The notes: generated by a model from the sequence alone, not told the origin. Shown: positions 8,352 through 17,512, numbered from the stretch's first letter. The stretch is DNA of 64,000 nucleotides from Bradyrhizobium sp. Ce-3 (GCF_022835695.1 NZ_BQUV01000001.1:248001-312000); one strand, 5' to 3'. Numbers and translations: made by a program.

Positions 8352-9584
8352 TCACGACGCAATGCCGTCGAGATCAACCATGCTTCCGACCGGCGTCCAG
8401 TTGGCACCGTCAAAGCGGGTGATTTGAAGGTTGTGGACGGCGCGATAGTCGGTTGGAGAGTTGCTGACCTTGATGCCATCCAAAAATAGTGGCGGCTGCT
8501 CGTCCTTCAGAGACGTTGCATGCTTCAGCAGATTTTCGCGCGTGAGTTCGTTGCCACATCGCCTCAAGACCTGCTCGATCATGTAGGCGTTGTTGTAGCC
8601 GGGCGTTGCGGTGTTGTCGTCGATGCCGACGGACGGCATGTACTTCTTCATGAACTCGACATAGGCCCTGACCCGAGGCTTGTCGCGCTGGTGCGGATCG
8701 GTCGCGATGACTTCCCACCAGGCCGAAATCAGTCCCTTGGCATTGTCCAGACCGGCCGGCGCCAAGGTTCCTCCAACCGAGCTGCAATTCGAGTTGACGA
8801 TATGCAGAGGTTTCCAGCCGAGCGCGGCCACCTTGCGGATCCCCTGGGCGGCGAACTTGGAATAGGTCAGCTGCACAAAGACATCGGCGCCCGCCCCCTT
8901 GCAATCGGCGACCTGGTTGTCGATCGACGGTTCGGTGATTTCGTGACTGATCTCCTTGACGATGGCAGCAGCGTTGCCGCCGAGCCCTTTCTTGAGGCCG
9001 CGAAGGAAATCCTTGCCGAGATCGTCGTTCACATACTGAACCGCAATCTTGGCATCCGGCTTCTGGTTCAGGATGAATGCGCCCAGGGCCGCTCCCTGCG
9101 CGACGTAGATCGGGTAGAACGGCACGATCCAGGGAAATTCCTTCGGATCGTTGAAGCGCTCGGCGCCTGACGTCAGGAACAGGTTGGGCACCTTCTTCGC
9201 ATTGAGATACTTCTGCACTGCGGCGTTGGTCGCGGTGCCGAGAAATCCCGCGATCGCGAATACCTCTTCCGACTCGACCAGCTTGCGGGTTTGCTCGACC
9301 GCCTTCGGCGGCGAGAACGCGTTGTCGAGCGAGATCAGGTTGACCTTCCGGCCGTTGATGCCGCCATTGTCGTTGATCATCTGGAAATAGGCGGTTTGCG
9401 CCTGTCCGTAGACCCCATAGCCGGATGCGGGCCCGCTGTAGGGGGCGGTGGTCCCGAGCTTGATCTCCGCATCGGTGACGCCGGGTCCATAGTTTCCGGC
9501 CGCGCGCGACCGCGAGGTGCCTGCGAGCGCGAGCGCGCTCGCTCCGAGGCCCGCGACCGCCGATCTTCGCGAAATCAGTCCCAT
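8352..9584 (-). CDS. ABC transporter periplasmic substrate-binding protein, Tat-type signal
   Basis: The start at ATG 9584 is favoured because GGAGG lies 7 bases upstream; another ATG two codons earlier nearly touches that site. The 410-residue product begins MGLISRRSAVAGLGASALAL, a twin-arginine-like export signal, then the same fold as the gene at 6977 (DAEIKLGTTAPYSGPAS; NGGINGRKVN; NDDLGKDFLRGLKKGLG). It is the last gene of the minus-strand aromatic operon, 78 bases after the hydratase, which suggests it captures the aromatic substrate or a related acid. The membrane components are not in the window. The two binding proteins converge with 163 bases between stops; that gap holds nothing recognisable. 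Confidence 0.9.
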   Translation of the reverse strand: MGLISRRSAVAGLGASALALAGTSRSRAAGNYGPGVTDAEIKLGTTAPYSGPASGYGVYGQAQTAYFQMINDNGGINGRKVNLISLDNAFSPPKAVEQTRKLVESEEVFAIAGFLGTATNAAVQKYLNAKKVPNLFLTSGAERFNDPKEFPWIVPFYPIYVAQGAALGAFILNQKPDAKIAVQYVNDDLGKDFLRGLKKGLGGNAAAIVKEISHEITEPSIDNQVADCKGAGADVFVQLTYSKFAAQGIRKVAALGWKPLHIVNSNCSSVGGTLAPAGLDNAKGLISAWWEVIATDPHQRDKPRVRAYVEFMKKYMPSVGIDDNTATPGYNNAYMIEQVLRRCGNELTRENLLKHATSLKDEQPPLFLDGIKVSNSPTDYRAVHNLQITRFDGANWTPVGSMVDLDGIAS

Positions 9585-9662
9585 GTTCATTCCTCCCCTT
9601 TCGATCGTTGCTGATCTTGAAGCTCTTGAATCGGCTCCAATGGTCTGTTGCGCGGGTTCGCG

Positions 9663-10442
9663 CTACGTGAACGTCACGCTGACCGGGCCAAGGCCGGAGA
9701 TCCTCGCCTCGTAGACTTCGCCGGCCGAGACCGGCGACACCGGGCCAAGCGCTCCCGTCAGCACGACGTCCCCGCTTCGCAGCGGCTGGCCGGCGCGCGC
9801 CATGGCCCGCGCCAGCCAGAGCGCGGCACGCAGGGGGTGACCGAGACAAGCCGAGCCGCAGCCGACGGACACGATCGCCCCGTTGCGGGTCATCGTCATG
9901 CCGCACGCTTCGAGATCGACGTCGGTCAACCGCCGGGGCGATGCGCCGAGCACATACCGCGCACTCGAGCCGTTGTCGGCGACGGTGTCGAGAATGCTGA
10001 TCTTCCAATCCCGAATCCGGCTATCGACCACTTCAAGCGCGGCCACGGCGTAAGCCGTGGATCGCATCAGTTCACCGAGCGTGACGTCTTCACCGGCAAG
10101 ATCGCGCTCCAGAACGAGCGCAATCTCGGCTTCGACGCGGGGCTGGATCAGCCGCGCAGTCGCGATCGCCTCTCCCGTCGAAACCTCCATGTCCGCGAAC
10201 AGGGCGCCATAGTCGGGCTGATCGACGCCAAGCTGCTGCTGCACGGCCTTCGACGTGAGGCCGATCTTTCGGCCCACCAATCGTCTCCCGCCTGCGACGC
10301 CGCGCCGCGTCACCTCGGATTGGACCGCGTAAGCGATCTCGATGTTGCCCTCGCCGATCTCGCCAGCGATCGCATCGATCGGCTGCCGGGCAGATTCCGC
10401 CTGCTGCAAGCGCGTTGCAAGCCTGTCAATGACCGCGTTCAT
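9663..10442 (-). CDS. 2-oxopent-4-enoate hydratase (MhpD/DmpE/CmtF-type)
   Basis: The 259-residue protein matches the fumarylacetoacetase-like hydratase/decarboxylase family of meta-cleavage pathways. Recognisable segments are GRKIGLTSKAVQQQLGVDQP, the acidic metal-site region PRVEAEIALVLERDL, and LEVVDSRIRDWKISILDTVA with NGSSARYVLG. It would hydrate 2-oxopent-4-enoate to 4-hydroxy-2-oxopentanoate with a divalent metal. Its ATG overlaps the stop of the upstream hydrolase gene by four bases (ATGA), so the two are translationally coupled, consistent with sequential steps. The aldolase and acetaldehyde dehydrogenase that would follow are not encoded in the window. The sister enzyme 4-oxalocrotonate decarboxylase is the main alternative. 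Confidence 0.88.
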   Translation of the reverse strand: MNAVIDRLATRLQQAESARQPIDAIAGEIGEGNIEIAYAVQSEVTRRGVAGGRRLVGRKIGLTSKAVQQQLGVDQPDYGALFADMEVSTGEAIATARLIQPRVEAEIALVLERDLAGEDVTLGELMRSTAYAVAALEVVDSRIRDWKISILDTVADNGSSARYVLGASPRRLTDVDLEACGMTMTRNGAIVSVGCGSACLGHPLRAALWLARAMARAGQPLRSGDVVLTGALGPVSPVSAGEVYEARISGLGPVSVTFT

Positions 10443-11248
10443 GGCCGATCCAGGAAGTCGGCGACCAGCGCGTTGAACTCATCGGCCTTCTCCCACTGCG
10501 CCCAATGACCGCATTTGGGATAGACGTGAAGCTGGGCGTTCGGCATCGTCTTCAGCAAGATGAAGGCGGAGTCGAGCGGTACGACGCGATCGTCGCGCCC
10601 CCACACGATCAGCGTCCGATGCTTCAGTGCAGCGAGATTCTCGCGCCAGATATCGAGTGGCGGACGCTTGAAGATGTCGATGACATCCTTGCGGGTCGCG
10701 GCCTTCAACCGCTCCTCGAGCAACGCATCGGTGATCGATTTCGAATCGAACACCAGGAGTTCGATGACGCCCTTCAGCTTCTGCATCGAAGGACCGTCAC
10801 CCGCTTGGAACATCGCCATGCGGCGCAGGCCTTCCGTCGGCATCGGCGTGAAGATCGCCTGGCTGCCGCCCGTCCCCATCAGCACCAGGCGGTTGACGCG
10901 CTCCGGAGCGCGTAGCGCGACCATCAGCGAGGTCGCGCCACCCAGGGAATTGCCGACAAAACTTGCTGTCTGAACGCCGATCGCGTCCATGAAGGCGCGG
11001 ACGAACTCGCCCATTGCCTCGAAGATCGGTCCGTCCTTCAGCTTGCCTTCGGTCTCGCCAAAGCCGGGCAGGTCGACGACGATGACACGGCGCCCGGCCG
11101 CAAGCGCCTCGACATTCTTGCGATAGTTGCTCAGGCCCGATGCGCCCGGTCCGCCACCGTGGACCAGGATCGTCGGCTCTCCCTGCCCGACATCATGATA
11201 ACGCGTGCGGGTCCCCGCCACGTCGATGAACTTGTCACTCAGATCCAC
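10439..11248 (-). CDS. Meta-cleavage product hydrolase (alpha/beta hydrolase, C-C bond)
   Basis: The 269-residue protein starts at GTG 11248 with AGGAG seven bases upstream. It shows the MhpC/BphD/CmtE layout: oxyanion segment HGGGPGASGLSNYRKN, nucleophile elbow GNSLGG (Ser near residue 107), WGRDDRVVPLD with the catalytic Asp, and CGHWAQWE with the catalytic His. These enzymes split the 2-hydroxy-6-oxo-dienoate ring-fission product into 2-hydroxypenta-2,4-dienoate and a carboxylic acid. Its place just before the hydratase, with overlapping codons, supports this. The acid released depends on the ring substituent (isobutyrate if the substrate is p-cumate). Confidence 0.9.
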   Translation of the reverse strand: MDLSDKFIDVAGTRTRYHDVGQGEPTILVHGGGPGASGLSNYRKNVEALAAGRRVIVVDLPGFGETEGKLKDGPIFEAMGEFVRAFMDAIGVQTASFVGNSLGGATSLMVALRAPERVNRLVLMGTGGSQAIFTPMPTEGLRRMAMFQAGDGPSMQKLKGVIELLVFDSKSITDALLEERLKAATRKDVIDIFKRPPLDIWRENLAALKHRTLIVWGRDDRVVPLDSAFILLKTMPNAQLHVYPKCGHWAQWEKADEFNALVADFLDRP

Positions 11249-11278
11249 GCTTGATCTCCTGTTGATGGTAATGGCTGT

Positions 11279-12787
11279 TCAGATCGGCGGGACGCCGGAT
11301 TGAAGGTAGCGGTCGCGTAGCTTCCGCTTGAAGATCTTGCCGCTCGCCTCCCGCGGCAGGGTTTCGAAGAGGAAGCGCCTGGGCACCTTGAAGCGCGCGA
11401 GACGCCGTTCGAGGAACGCCACGACCTCGGCCGGAGCGGGCTCGGCGTCCGGCTCGGCCTCGATCGCCGCAATCAGGCATTCGCCGAACTCAGCGTCAGG
11501 CACGCCGAACACGGCGCAATCTCGTACGCCGGGACAATTGACCAGAACGTTCTCGATTTCGGCCGGGTAGATGTTGACCCCGCCCGAGATGACCATGTCG
11601 CGCTTGCGATCGCAGATGTAGAGGAAGCCGTCGGCGTCGAGATAGCCGACGTCTCCGCAGGTCACGAGCCCGGCACGATCGACCTCCGAACGTTGCTCCG
11701 GACGGCCGTGATAGGTGAAATCCGAATAGGCCTCCGTGCGCAGATAGATCTCGCCGACGCCCCCTGGAGCCACCTCGCGGCCGGCTTCGTCGTAGATCCT
11801 GAGCTCAGTACCGGTCATCGGCCGGCCAACCGTGCCGGGATGCGCGAGCCATTCTTCAGTGTTGCAGCCGACCGCGGCGCCGGTCTCCGTCGCTCCATAG
11901 GTCTCGTGAATCACCGGCCCCCACCATTCGATCATCCCGCGCTTCACGTCCGGCGGACAAGCCGCGCCGGTGTGCGTCACCCAGCGGATCGACGACAGGT
12001 CGTACCTGCTGCGAACGGCGTCAGCGAGCCGCAGCAGGCGCACGAACATGGTCGGCACCATCGTCAGATGCGTGATCCGATGCTCGGCAATAACCCGGAG
12101 CAGATCCTCCGGATCGAAGCCCTGCTGCAGCACCGTGAGATCGGCGTGCTGGAAGGCTTGCCGCGCGAAAGCACCGGGCGATGCGTGATAGAGCGGGCCG
12201 CAAACGAAAGCGCGCATGCCGGCCTCGATGCCGTAGATCTCGCGAAGCAGCGTCGCGTTCTTCTTGATCTGCTCCGGCGTCATCGGCGCGCGCCGAACGC
12301 CCTTCGGATGCCCTGTTGTGCCCGACGTGTAGATCATCGTGCCCCGCGGCGCGCGCGCAGGCTGCTCCCATCGCGCGGCGCTGTCGCGAAATAGCGGCCA
12401 ATCCTGCGCGTGGGACGGCGATGGTGACGACGAGGCGGTCGCGACCACATCGTCCACGACAAAAGTCGGCAGTTCGGCCGGAATGACCAGTTGAACCGCG
12501 GCAACCAGGTCGCGGTGTCCGATCAAGGCGCGGGGCGTGCAATCGGCGAGAATGTAGGCGATCTCGTCGGCCTTGCTGTGCCAGTTCAACGGAACAACAT
12601 AGGCCCCCAGCAGCGCCGCCGCGTGCAGGACTTCGAAATAGCAGGGGTCGTTGCGGATCAGCAGCGCGATTGCATCGCCTTCGCGGACGCCGATTGCCTC
12701 AAGTGCAGTGGCGGCACGACTGCCCTGGTCGAGCAGTTGCTGGCGCGCGACGCGGCGCTCCCCGATCACGATCGCCTTGTCTGCCAT
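11279..12787 (-). CDS. Acyl-CoA synthetase (AMP-forming)
   Basis: The start is ATG 12787 (MADKAIVIGERRVARQQLL), with GGAG nine bases upstream. The 502-residue enzyme has the ANL-superfamily motifs in order: P-loop MIYTSGTTGHPKGVR, YGATETGAAVG, the hinge region LDADGFLYICDRKRDMVISG, GGVNIYPAEIENVL, and the C-terminal catalytic lysine in SGKIFKRKLRDRY. It forms an acyl adenylate and then an acyl-CoA. It lies in the meta-cleavage operon between an unknown gene and the hydrolase, so it probably activates either the acid released by the hydrolase or an aromatic or side-chain acid. Substrate prediction is not possible from motifs alone. Confidence 0.9.
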   Translation of the reverse strand: MADKAIVIGERRVARQQLLDQGSRAATALEAIGVREGDAIALLIRNDPCYFEVLHAAALLGAYVVPLNWHSKADEIAYILADCTPRALIGHRDLVAAVQLVIPAELPTFVVDDVVATASSSPSPSHAQDWPLFRDSAARWEQPARAPRGTMIYTSGTTGHPKGVRRAPMTPEQIKKNATLLREIYGIEAGMRAFVCGPLYHASPGAFARQAFQHADLTVLQQGFDPEDLLRVIAEHRITHLTMVPTMFVRLLRLADAVRSRYDLSSIRWVTHTGAACPPDVKRGMIEWWGPVIHETYGATETGAAVGCNTEEWLAHPGTVGRPMTGTELRIYDEAGREVAPGGVGEIYLRTEAYSDFTYHGRPEQRSEVDRAGLVTCGDVGYLDADGFLYICDRKRDMVISGGVNIYPAEIENVLVNCPGVRDCAVFGVPDAEFGECLIAAIEAEPDAEPAPAEVVAFLERRLARFKVPRRFLFETLPREASGKIFKRKLRDRYLQSGVPPI

Positions 12788-12792
12788 TGCGC

Positions 12793-13275
12793 TCACTCCA
12801 GGCAAACCGTCACGCTGGCGCGAGCCTGCGGCACCAAAATGCTATCGAGCAGCGCGAACACATCGTCCGAGAGCGCCAGCGGTGTCGAATACGTCAATGC
12901 GTCCATATGACCGCTGAGAATGGTCGGATACCGCCATTCGGCTTTCGCGATCGTGCGCCCTCGCCCACGCAATTCGAACACCAGCGGCTCGGGCGCACTG
13001 GCGCCATGTCCGCTCTGAAAGCCGTCTCCAATTGCATAGATCTCGCACACAAAGCCCCCCGGACCGCGGCGTTGCACCGCGATTTCGATGTCGAGCAGAC
13101 CGAATGCGGGATCAGCTGTCGCGCCATCCTGGTAGAAATAGACGAAGGGTATTCGGCCGTATTTGCAAATGCCCCGCGCCGCGTCCGATGGCACCTGCGC
13201 ATCGCTGCGGCCCGGTGTCCTCGGCGGGATTGGGCCGAGCAGACACATCTGAGGCAGTGAACGGCAGTCAGCCAT
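12793..13275 (-). CDS. Conserved-context protein of unknown function
   Basis: I do not recognise a family. The start is taken as ATG 13275 (MADCRSLPQMCLLG), which overlaps the amidohydrolase stop by eight bases; the frame is open further upstream, but that part lies inside the amidohydrolase gene. The product is about 160 residues, with no signal peptide and no membrane helix. The central part alternates hydrophobic residues (FGLLDIEIAVQRRG; GFVCEIYAIGDGF; PLVFELRGRGRTIAKAEWRY), suggesting a beta-rich fold. It sits between the candidate decarboxylase and the CoA ligase with tight spacing on both sides, so it belongs to the same transcript and is presumably a pathway enzyme, accessory or binding protein. 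Confidence 0.72.
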   Translation of the reverse strand: MADCRSLPQMCLLGPIPPRTPGRSDAQVPSDAARGICKYGRIPFVYFYQDGATADPAFGLLDIEIAVQRRGPGGFVCEIYAIGDGFQSGHGASAPEPLVFELRGRGRTIAKAEWRYPTILSGHMDALTYSTPLALSDDVFALLDSILVPQARASVTVCLE

Positions 13276-14308
13276 GGGACAGCCCCGTCGGCTTGCCCTT
13301 CGCTTGCACTGCCGCGCCATCAAGCGGCGCAACCTCGTAGCGCCGCCCGAGGAAACCAAAGCAATTCTCGGCGAGCACCGCCTCACTGCTCAGCGCGCGC
13401 TTGGCGAACGCACCCGGCTGCTTCTGCCGTATTGCGTAGGGATAGTCGGAGCCGACGACGATGCGGCTCTCGCCCACCGCGTGACCGAGGAACGAGAGTG
13501 AAACCGGATCGTACAGAATGCTGTCGTACCAGAACTTCCGGGCGAGCTTCGATGGCGCCTGCGTCATCTTGCCTTTCGCGCCGAGCCCCCAGCCGAAATC
13601 CATCCGCGGCAGGATCCAGGGCAGCGCCCCGCCGCCATGGCTCAGCAGGATTCGCAGCCGCGGAAATCGCTCGGGGACGCCGGCCGCCAGCAGCGACACC
13701 GAGGCGAGCGCCGTCTCGAGCGGAAACACAGCCGTGGCGGCGAATTCCGGGCTGGCGCCCACCCGCTCCAGCCCGGCGGGATGCAGCGGATGCACGAAGA
13801 TGCCGAGATCAAGCGACTGCGCGGCCTCGTAGACCGGAAACAGGATCTCGCTGCCGAGGGCCACGCCATTGATGTGTGACCCGATCTCGATTCCGGCGAA
13901 ACCGAGCGCCTTGATCTTCTCGAGCTGCCGCAAGGCACGCGGCACGTCCTGCATGCATACCATCCCGATACCGGCGAAATGGTGCGGCGCTTGCGCGACC
14001 ATGGCTGCGATCTGGTCGTTCATGACGTCAGCGAGATGCTCGGCGTCATCGGGCGGCAGCCAATGCGACAGCAGCTCCGGCATCGGCGAGAGCACCTGCA
14101 TATCGGTGCCGTCCTCACGCATGTCGGCAAGCCGACGCTCGACGTCCCAGGATCTCGTATCGATCTTTCGAAACGGCTTGCCGGCGATCATCACCGCCGC
14201 CTGATCGCCCGTCGAATGCTCGACGCTCGGCCAGCGCGCGTCCCGCCTCGGGTCCGCGGGCAGCCGCGCAGGCACAACATGTGTGTGAACGTCGATCACC
14301 GTGCCCAA
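13268..14308 (-). CDS. Amidohydrolase family protein, ACMSD-like; candidate decarboxylase
   Basis: The start is taken as TTG 14308, six bases after a GGGAG ribosome site; GTG 14311 is an alternative. The 346-residue product begins with the metal-binding IDVHTHVVP (His-X-His), and has LGIFVHPLHPAG, a conserved LSHGGGALPWILPR and VVGSDYPYAI with the catalytic Asp. This layout matches the aminocarboxymuconate-semialdehyde decarboxylase and related zinc-dependent decarboxylase/hydratase group. As first gene of the operon leading to the C-C hydrolase, it may decarboxylate a carboxylated ring-fission product, a role filled by the unrelated CmtD in p-cumate pathways. That function is inferred; a hydratase or hydrolase role is also possible. 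Confidence 0.83.
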   Translation of the reverse strand: MGTVIDVHTHVVPARLPADPRRDARWPSVEHSTGDQAAVMIAGKPFRKIDTRSWDVERRLADMREDGTDMQVLSPMPELLSHWLPPDDAEHLADVMNDQIAAMVAQAPHHFAGIGMVCMQDVPRALRQLEKIKALGFAGIEIGSHINGVALGSEILFPVYEAAQSLDLGIFVHPLHPAGLERVGASPEFAATAVFPLETALASVSLLAAGVPERFPRLRILLSHGGGALPWILPRMDFGWGLGAKGKMTQAPSKLARKFWYDSILYDPVSLSFLGHAVGESRIVVGSDYPYAIRQKQPGAFAKRALSSEAVLAENCFGFLGRRYEVAPLDGAAVQAKGKPTGLSHG

Positions 14309-14383
14309 CACGCTCTCCCTGTCGCTCTGTTGCGAGCTTCTTGTCGTGGTTCGTGCGCGTTCGCGCGTCACAGAATTCACTTT

Positions 14384-14419
14384 ACAAACAGGAATGATTG
14401 TTTTTATCTTCGCTGTCAA
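14384..14419. promoter_or_regulatory. Divergent promoter and candidate TetR operator of the aromatic operons
   Basis: The only intergenic region between the divergent operons contains an inverted repeat at 14384-14405 with arms ACAAACA and TGTTTTT (one mismatch) around an 8-base spacer. The left arm plus the next base, ACAAACAG, equals the half-site of the known CymR operator, though CymR sites have a longer spacer. On the plus strand a TTTACA/TATCTT promoter pair would overlap it. On the minus strand a perfect TTGACA lies at 14419-14414. The TetR gene at 18581 is the likely binder. Confidence 0.5.
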
Positions 14420-14482
14420 GACGCCTTGGAGCGTCACGGTAGCGGCGAGCGGAAATGCCGCGTGCCAAGGGAGCGAACGACG

Positions 14483-15694
14483 TTGAACCTGCAGCAAGCG
14501 CGCATCGTGATCGTTGGAGCCGGACAGGCCGGCGCCCGGGCCGCCGAGGCATTGCGCGCAGCTGGCCACCACGGCCCGATCAGCCTGGTGGGCGAGGAAG
14601 CGCACCTCCCTTACGAGCGGCCGCAGCTCTCGAAGGCCATTCTGATCGACAAGGATCCCAATCCGACGCTCATACGGCAGGCTCAGGGCTGGAACGACAT
14701 CGATGTTGCGTTGCTCACCTCGTCCCCTGTGGTGGCAGCCGATGCGCAGCGACGCGTTGTCGCCCTTGCGAACGGGCGTGAACTTTCATTCGACCGACTG
14801 CTGCTCGCAACCGGGACACGCGTGCGGCGCTTGGCCGAGCTCGACAATGCTCCGCTCCCCGTTCGCTACCTGCGCGGCATGGCGGATGCGCTCGCGCTCC
14901 GCCTCGAGTTGCAGCCCGGACGAAGGATCGCCCTCGTTGGCGGCGGAGTCGTGGGCCTCGAGGTCGCGTCCGCCGCGATTGGCCGCGGATGTCAGGTCAC
15001 CATCATCGAGAAGGCGGACAGCCTGCTGCCGCAGATCGGCTCCGGATCGCTCGCCGATTATGTTCATTCCCTCCATTCGTCGAGGGGGGCGAGGATTGTC
15101 TGCGGCGCTGTTGCAAAGCGAGCGACATCCAGCGGACTCGAACTGGACGACGGGCGCCTGATCCCGGCCGACCTCGCCCTGGTTGGCGCCGGGGTCGAGC
15201 CGGTCACCGAGCTTGCGCACCAATTGGGCCTTGATTCGCCACGCGGCATCCGCGTGACATCGACTGGTGCAACCGCCATCGAAGGTATCTTTGCCGCAGG
15301 CGACGTCGCCGAGCAGTGGAGCCCGGGCCACGACCGCTGGATGCGCATCGAGAACTGGGCCAACGCGCAGAACCAGGCGATCGCCACCGCAAGATCCATG
15401 GCAGGAATGCAGACGGCCTATGACGCGCCGCCGTGGTTCTGGTCCGACCAGTACGACGCCAACATCCAGATCGTCGGCAATCCAGCCGGTGGAGACGAGA
15501 TCATCAGGGGGGACACCGCCACCGGGCGCTTTATCGTCACCAGCGTCCGTGACGGCGAAGTCGTCGGCGGCATCACCGTCAATTCCGCCCGGGACATGGC
15601 GGTGCTGCGCCGTCTCGTTGCCGCACGCAAGCGTGTTCGAAAAAGCGATCTTGAGAATCCCGCATTCGAATTGAGACGCTTACTCGCCGCCTAG
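14483..15694 (+). CDS. Ferredoxin reductase component of aromatic-ring dioxygenase
   Basis: The start is TTG 14483, with AAGGGAG about nine bases upstream; the frame is open much further back, but that part overlaps the amidohydrolase gene. The 403-residue flavoprotein has an FAD-binding [18 protein letters not shown] near the N-terminus, a [12 protein letters not shown] segment typical of dioxygenase reductases, a second nucleotide fold [17 protein letters not shown] for NADH, and [12 protein letters not shown] near residue 270. It transfers electrons from NADH to the Rieske ferredoxin encoded at 18271. It is first in the plus-strand operon, before the dioxygenase subunits. Confidence 0.92.
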   Translation: MNLQQARIVIVGAGQAGARAAEALRAAGHHGPISLVGEEAHLPYERPQLSKAILIDKDPNPTLIRQAQGWNDIDVALLTSSPVVAADAQRRVVALANGRELSFDRLLLATGTRVRRLAELDNAPLPVRYLRGMADALALRLELQPGRRIALVGGGVVGLEVASAAIGRGCQVTIIEKADSLLPQIGSGSLADYVHSLHSSRGARIVCGAVAKRATSSGLELDDGRLIPADLALVGAGVEPVTELAHQLGLDSPRGIRVTSTGATAIEGIFAAGDVAEQWSPGHDRWMRIENWANAQNQAIATARSMAGMQTAYDAPPWFWSDQYDANIQIVGNPAGGDEIIRGDTATGRFIVTSVRDGEVVGGITVNSARDMAVLRRLVAARKRVRKSDLENPAFELRRLLAA

Positions 15695-15710
15695 GGAACA
15701 GGAAACCGCA

Positions 15711-17003
15711 ATGAACGCAGATCACCAACCCGCACTGCTCGTCGATCCGGGCCAACGCATTTTCAAGGTTGCGCGCCGCAACTTTGTCGACCCTGAGATA
15801 TTCAAGGCCGAGAAAGAGAAAATCTTCGACCGCTCCTGGCTGTATCTCGGACATTCGTCCGAACTGCCGAAGCCAGGCGACTTCATTACCCGCAAGGTTG
15901 CCGGCCGCGGCATTTTGTTCACCCGAGACAGCAAGGGACACCTGCGCGCCCTGCTCAACACCTGCCCCCATCGCGGCGCCCAGGTGTGCCGCGAGCGCAA
16001 GGGCAACGCCAAATCTTTCCAGTGCTTTTATCACGGCTGGGTATTCGGCGCGGACGGCAAGCTCCGTAGCCAGCCCGGCGAGACCTCCTACCCGGAGGGC
16101 TTCAAGGGCCGCGACACCTCGAACATGCAGCCGGTGCCGCGCTTCGATACCTATCGCGACTTCAACTTCATTTCCTTCGACCCCAACGTCATTCCGCTCG
16201 TCGACTATCTCGCCGGGGCGAAGGAATTCCTCGATGTGATCTGCGACCAGACCGACGCCGGAATGTCGATCGTCGCCGGCAGCCAGGAATATTCGATCCG
16301 GGCAAACTGGAAGCTGCTCACCGAGAACAGCATCGACGGCTATCACGCGGCAACCACCCACGCGACGTATTTCGACATCCTGATGAGTTCGACCGACAAT
16401 CTAGCGTCCGGCATGGGCGGCGGCGGTTACGGCTACGATCTCGGCAACGGCCACGCGGTCCTCGAATATGGCGCACCGTGGGGACGTCCGGTCGCGCAAT
16501 GGATCCCGGGATGGGGAGAAACCGGCAAGTCGGAGATAACCCGGCTCTACGACAACCTCGTCCAGCGTCATGGCAAGGACCGCGCCGACCGGATCGCACG
16601 GAAGAACCGCAACCTGTTCATCTTCCCGAACCTCGTCGTCAACGACATCATGGCGCTGACCGTGCGCACCTATTTCCCGATGGCTCCCGACTACATGGTC
16701 ATCAACGCCTGGGCGTTGGCACCGAATGACGAATCGACGTGGGCGCGGAAGTATCGCCTGAACAATTTCCTCGAGTTTCTCGGCCCGGGTGGCTTCGCGA
16801 CACCTGACGACGCCGAGGCCCTGGAGCATTGCCAGCGCGGCTTCGAGAACTCCAAGGAAGCGCTCTGGAATGACATCTCCAAGGGCATGGGCATGGACAA
16901 GGCGCGTCACGACGACGAGTTGCAGATGCGGGCATTCTGGACGCAGTGGAACAAGCAAATGTTCCCTGCCCCGGCGTCCGGCATCAAAGGCGTCGCGGCC
17001 TAA
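15711..17003 (+). CDS. Rieske ring-hydroxylating dioxygenase, alpha (large) subunit
   Basis: The 430-residue protein has an N-terminal Rieske [2Fe-2S] domain with [11 protein letters not shown] and, 17 residues after the first His, CFYHGW (Cys-X-His and Cys-X2-His). The catalytic domain carries [13 protein letters not shown] with the bridging Asp and two iron-binding His, and the third ligand is probably in [15 protein letters not shown]. This enzyme adds O2 across an aromatic ring to give a cis-dihydrodiol. It works with the beta subunit, ferredoxin and reductase in this operon, a four-component system. The length and organisation resemble benzoate/p-cumate-type oxygenases; the substrate is not determined by the motifs. 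An AACAGGAA ribosome site precedes the ATG. Confidence 0.94.
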   Translation: MNADHQPALLVDPGQRIFKVARRNFVDPEIFKAEKEKIFDRSWLYLGHSSELPKPGDFITRKVAGRGILFTRDSKGHLRALLNTCPHRGAQVCRERKGNAKSFQCFYHGWVFGADGKLRSQPGETSYPEGFKGRDTSNMQPVPRFDTYRDFNFISFDPNVIPLVDYLAGAKEFLDVICDQTDAGMSIVAGSQEYSIRANWKLLTENSIDGYHAATTHATYFDILMSSTDNLASGMGGGGYGYDLGNGHAVLEYGAPWGRPVAQWIPGWGETGKSEITRLYDNLVQRHGKDRADRIARKNRNLFIFPNLVVNDIMALTVRTYFPMAPDYMVINAWALAPNDESTWARKYRLNNFLEFLGPGGFATPDDAEALEHCQRGFENSKEALWNDISKGMGMDKARHDDELQMRAFWTQWNKQMFPAPASGIKGVAA

Positions 17004-17013
17004 GGAGGACAAC

Positions 17014-17499
17014 ATGCAAGCCCCTAGCCGAACCGACGTGGAAGATTTCCTGTTCAACGAGGCCGAGTTGCTCGATCAATGGCGGCTGCCGGAATGGCTC
17101 ACGCTGTTCACGGACGACGCCAAGTATGAGGTGCCCTGCACCGACCTGCCGGCCGACGCGTCGTCCGACAGCAACCTGTTCTACATCGCCGACGATCGCA
17201 TCCGGCTCGGCGAGCGGGTCAAGCGGCTGATGAAACGTACGGCGCACGCCGAGTTTCCGCATTCGAAGACAAGCCGGATCGTTGGCAACGTCAGGATCCA
17301 GGCCAAACGCGAGGACGAGATCGACGTCAGTTGCGTCTTCCAGACCCTTCGGACCAAGGACGGCGTCACTGATCTCTACTTCGGAACCACTAAGTATCGC
17401 CTTGCGCTCGATGGCGAGAGCCTCCGCATCCGGGAGAAGCGCTGTCTCCTCGCCGGTGATGGACTGCGCCCGAGCGGTCGTATCAGCATCGTTCTTTGA
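17014..17499 (+). CDS. Ring-hydroxylating dioxygenase, beta (small) subunit
   Basis: The start is ATG 17014, preceded by a strong AAGGAGGA; upstream in-frame codons lie inside the alpha-subunit gene. The 161-residue protein matches the small-subunit family (cystatin-like alpha+beta fold): VEDFLFNEAELLDQWRLPEW, LTLFTDDAKYEVPC, the conserved RLMKRTAHAEFPHSKTSR loop, and C-terminal LRIREKRCLLAGD. It holds the alpha3-beta3 hexamer together and can influence substrate range. It begins 10 bases after the alpha subunit stop and is followed 13 bases later by the SDR gene. Confidence 0.93.
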   Translation: MQAPSRTDVEDFLFNEAELLDQWRLPEWLTLFTDDAKYEVPCTDLPADASSDSNLFYIADDRIRLGERVKRLMKRTAHAEFPHSKTSRIVGNVRIQAKREDEIDVSCVFQTLRTKDGVTDLYFGTTKYRLALDGESLRIREKRCLLAGDGLRPSGRISIVL

Positions 17500-17512
17500 G
17501 GGAGAGGACGAC

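Noticed and set aside
8237-8427. Two small frames between the convergent binding-protein genes
   Set aside because: They overlap each other and the 3' end of the second gene, and have no ribosome site or recognisable feature.
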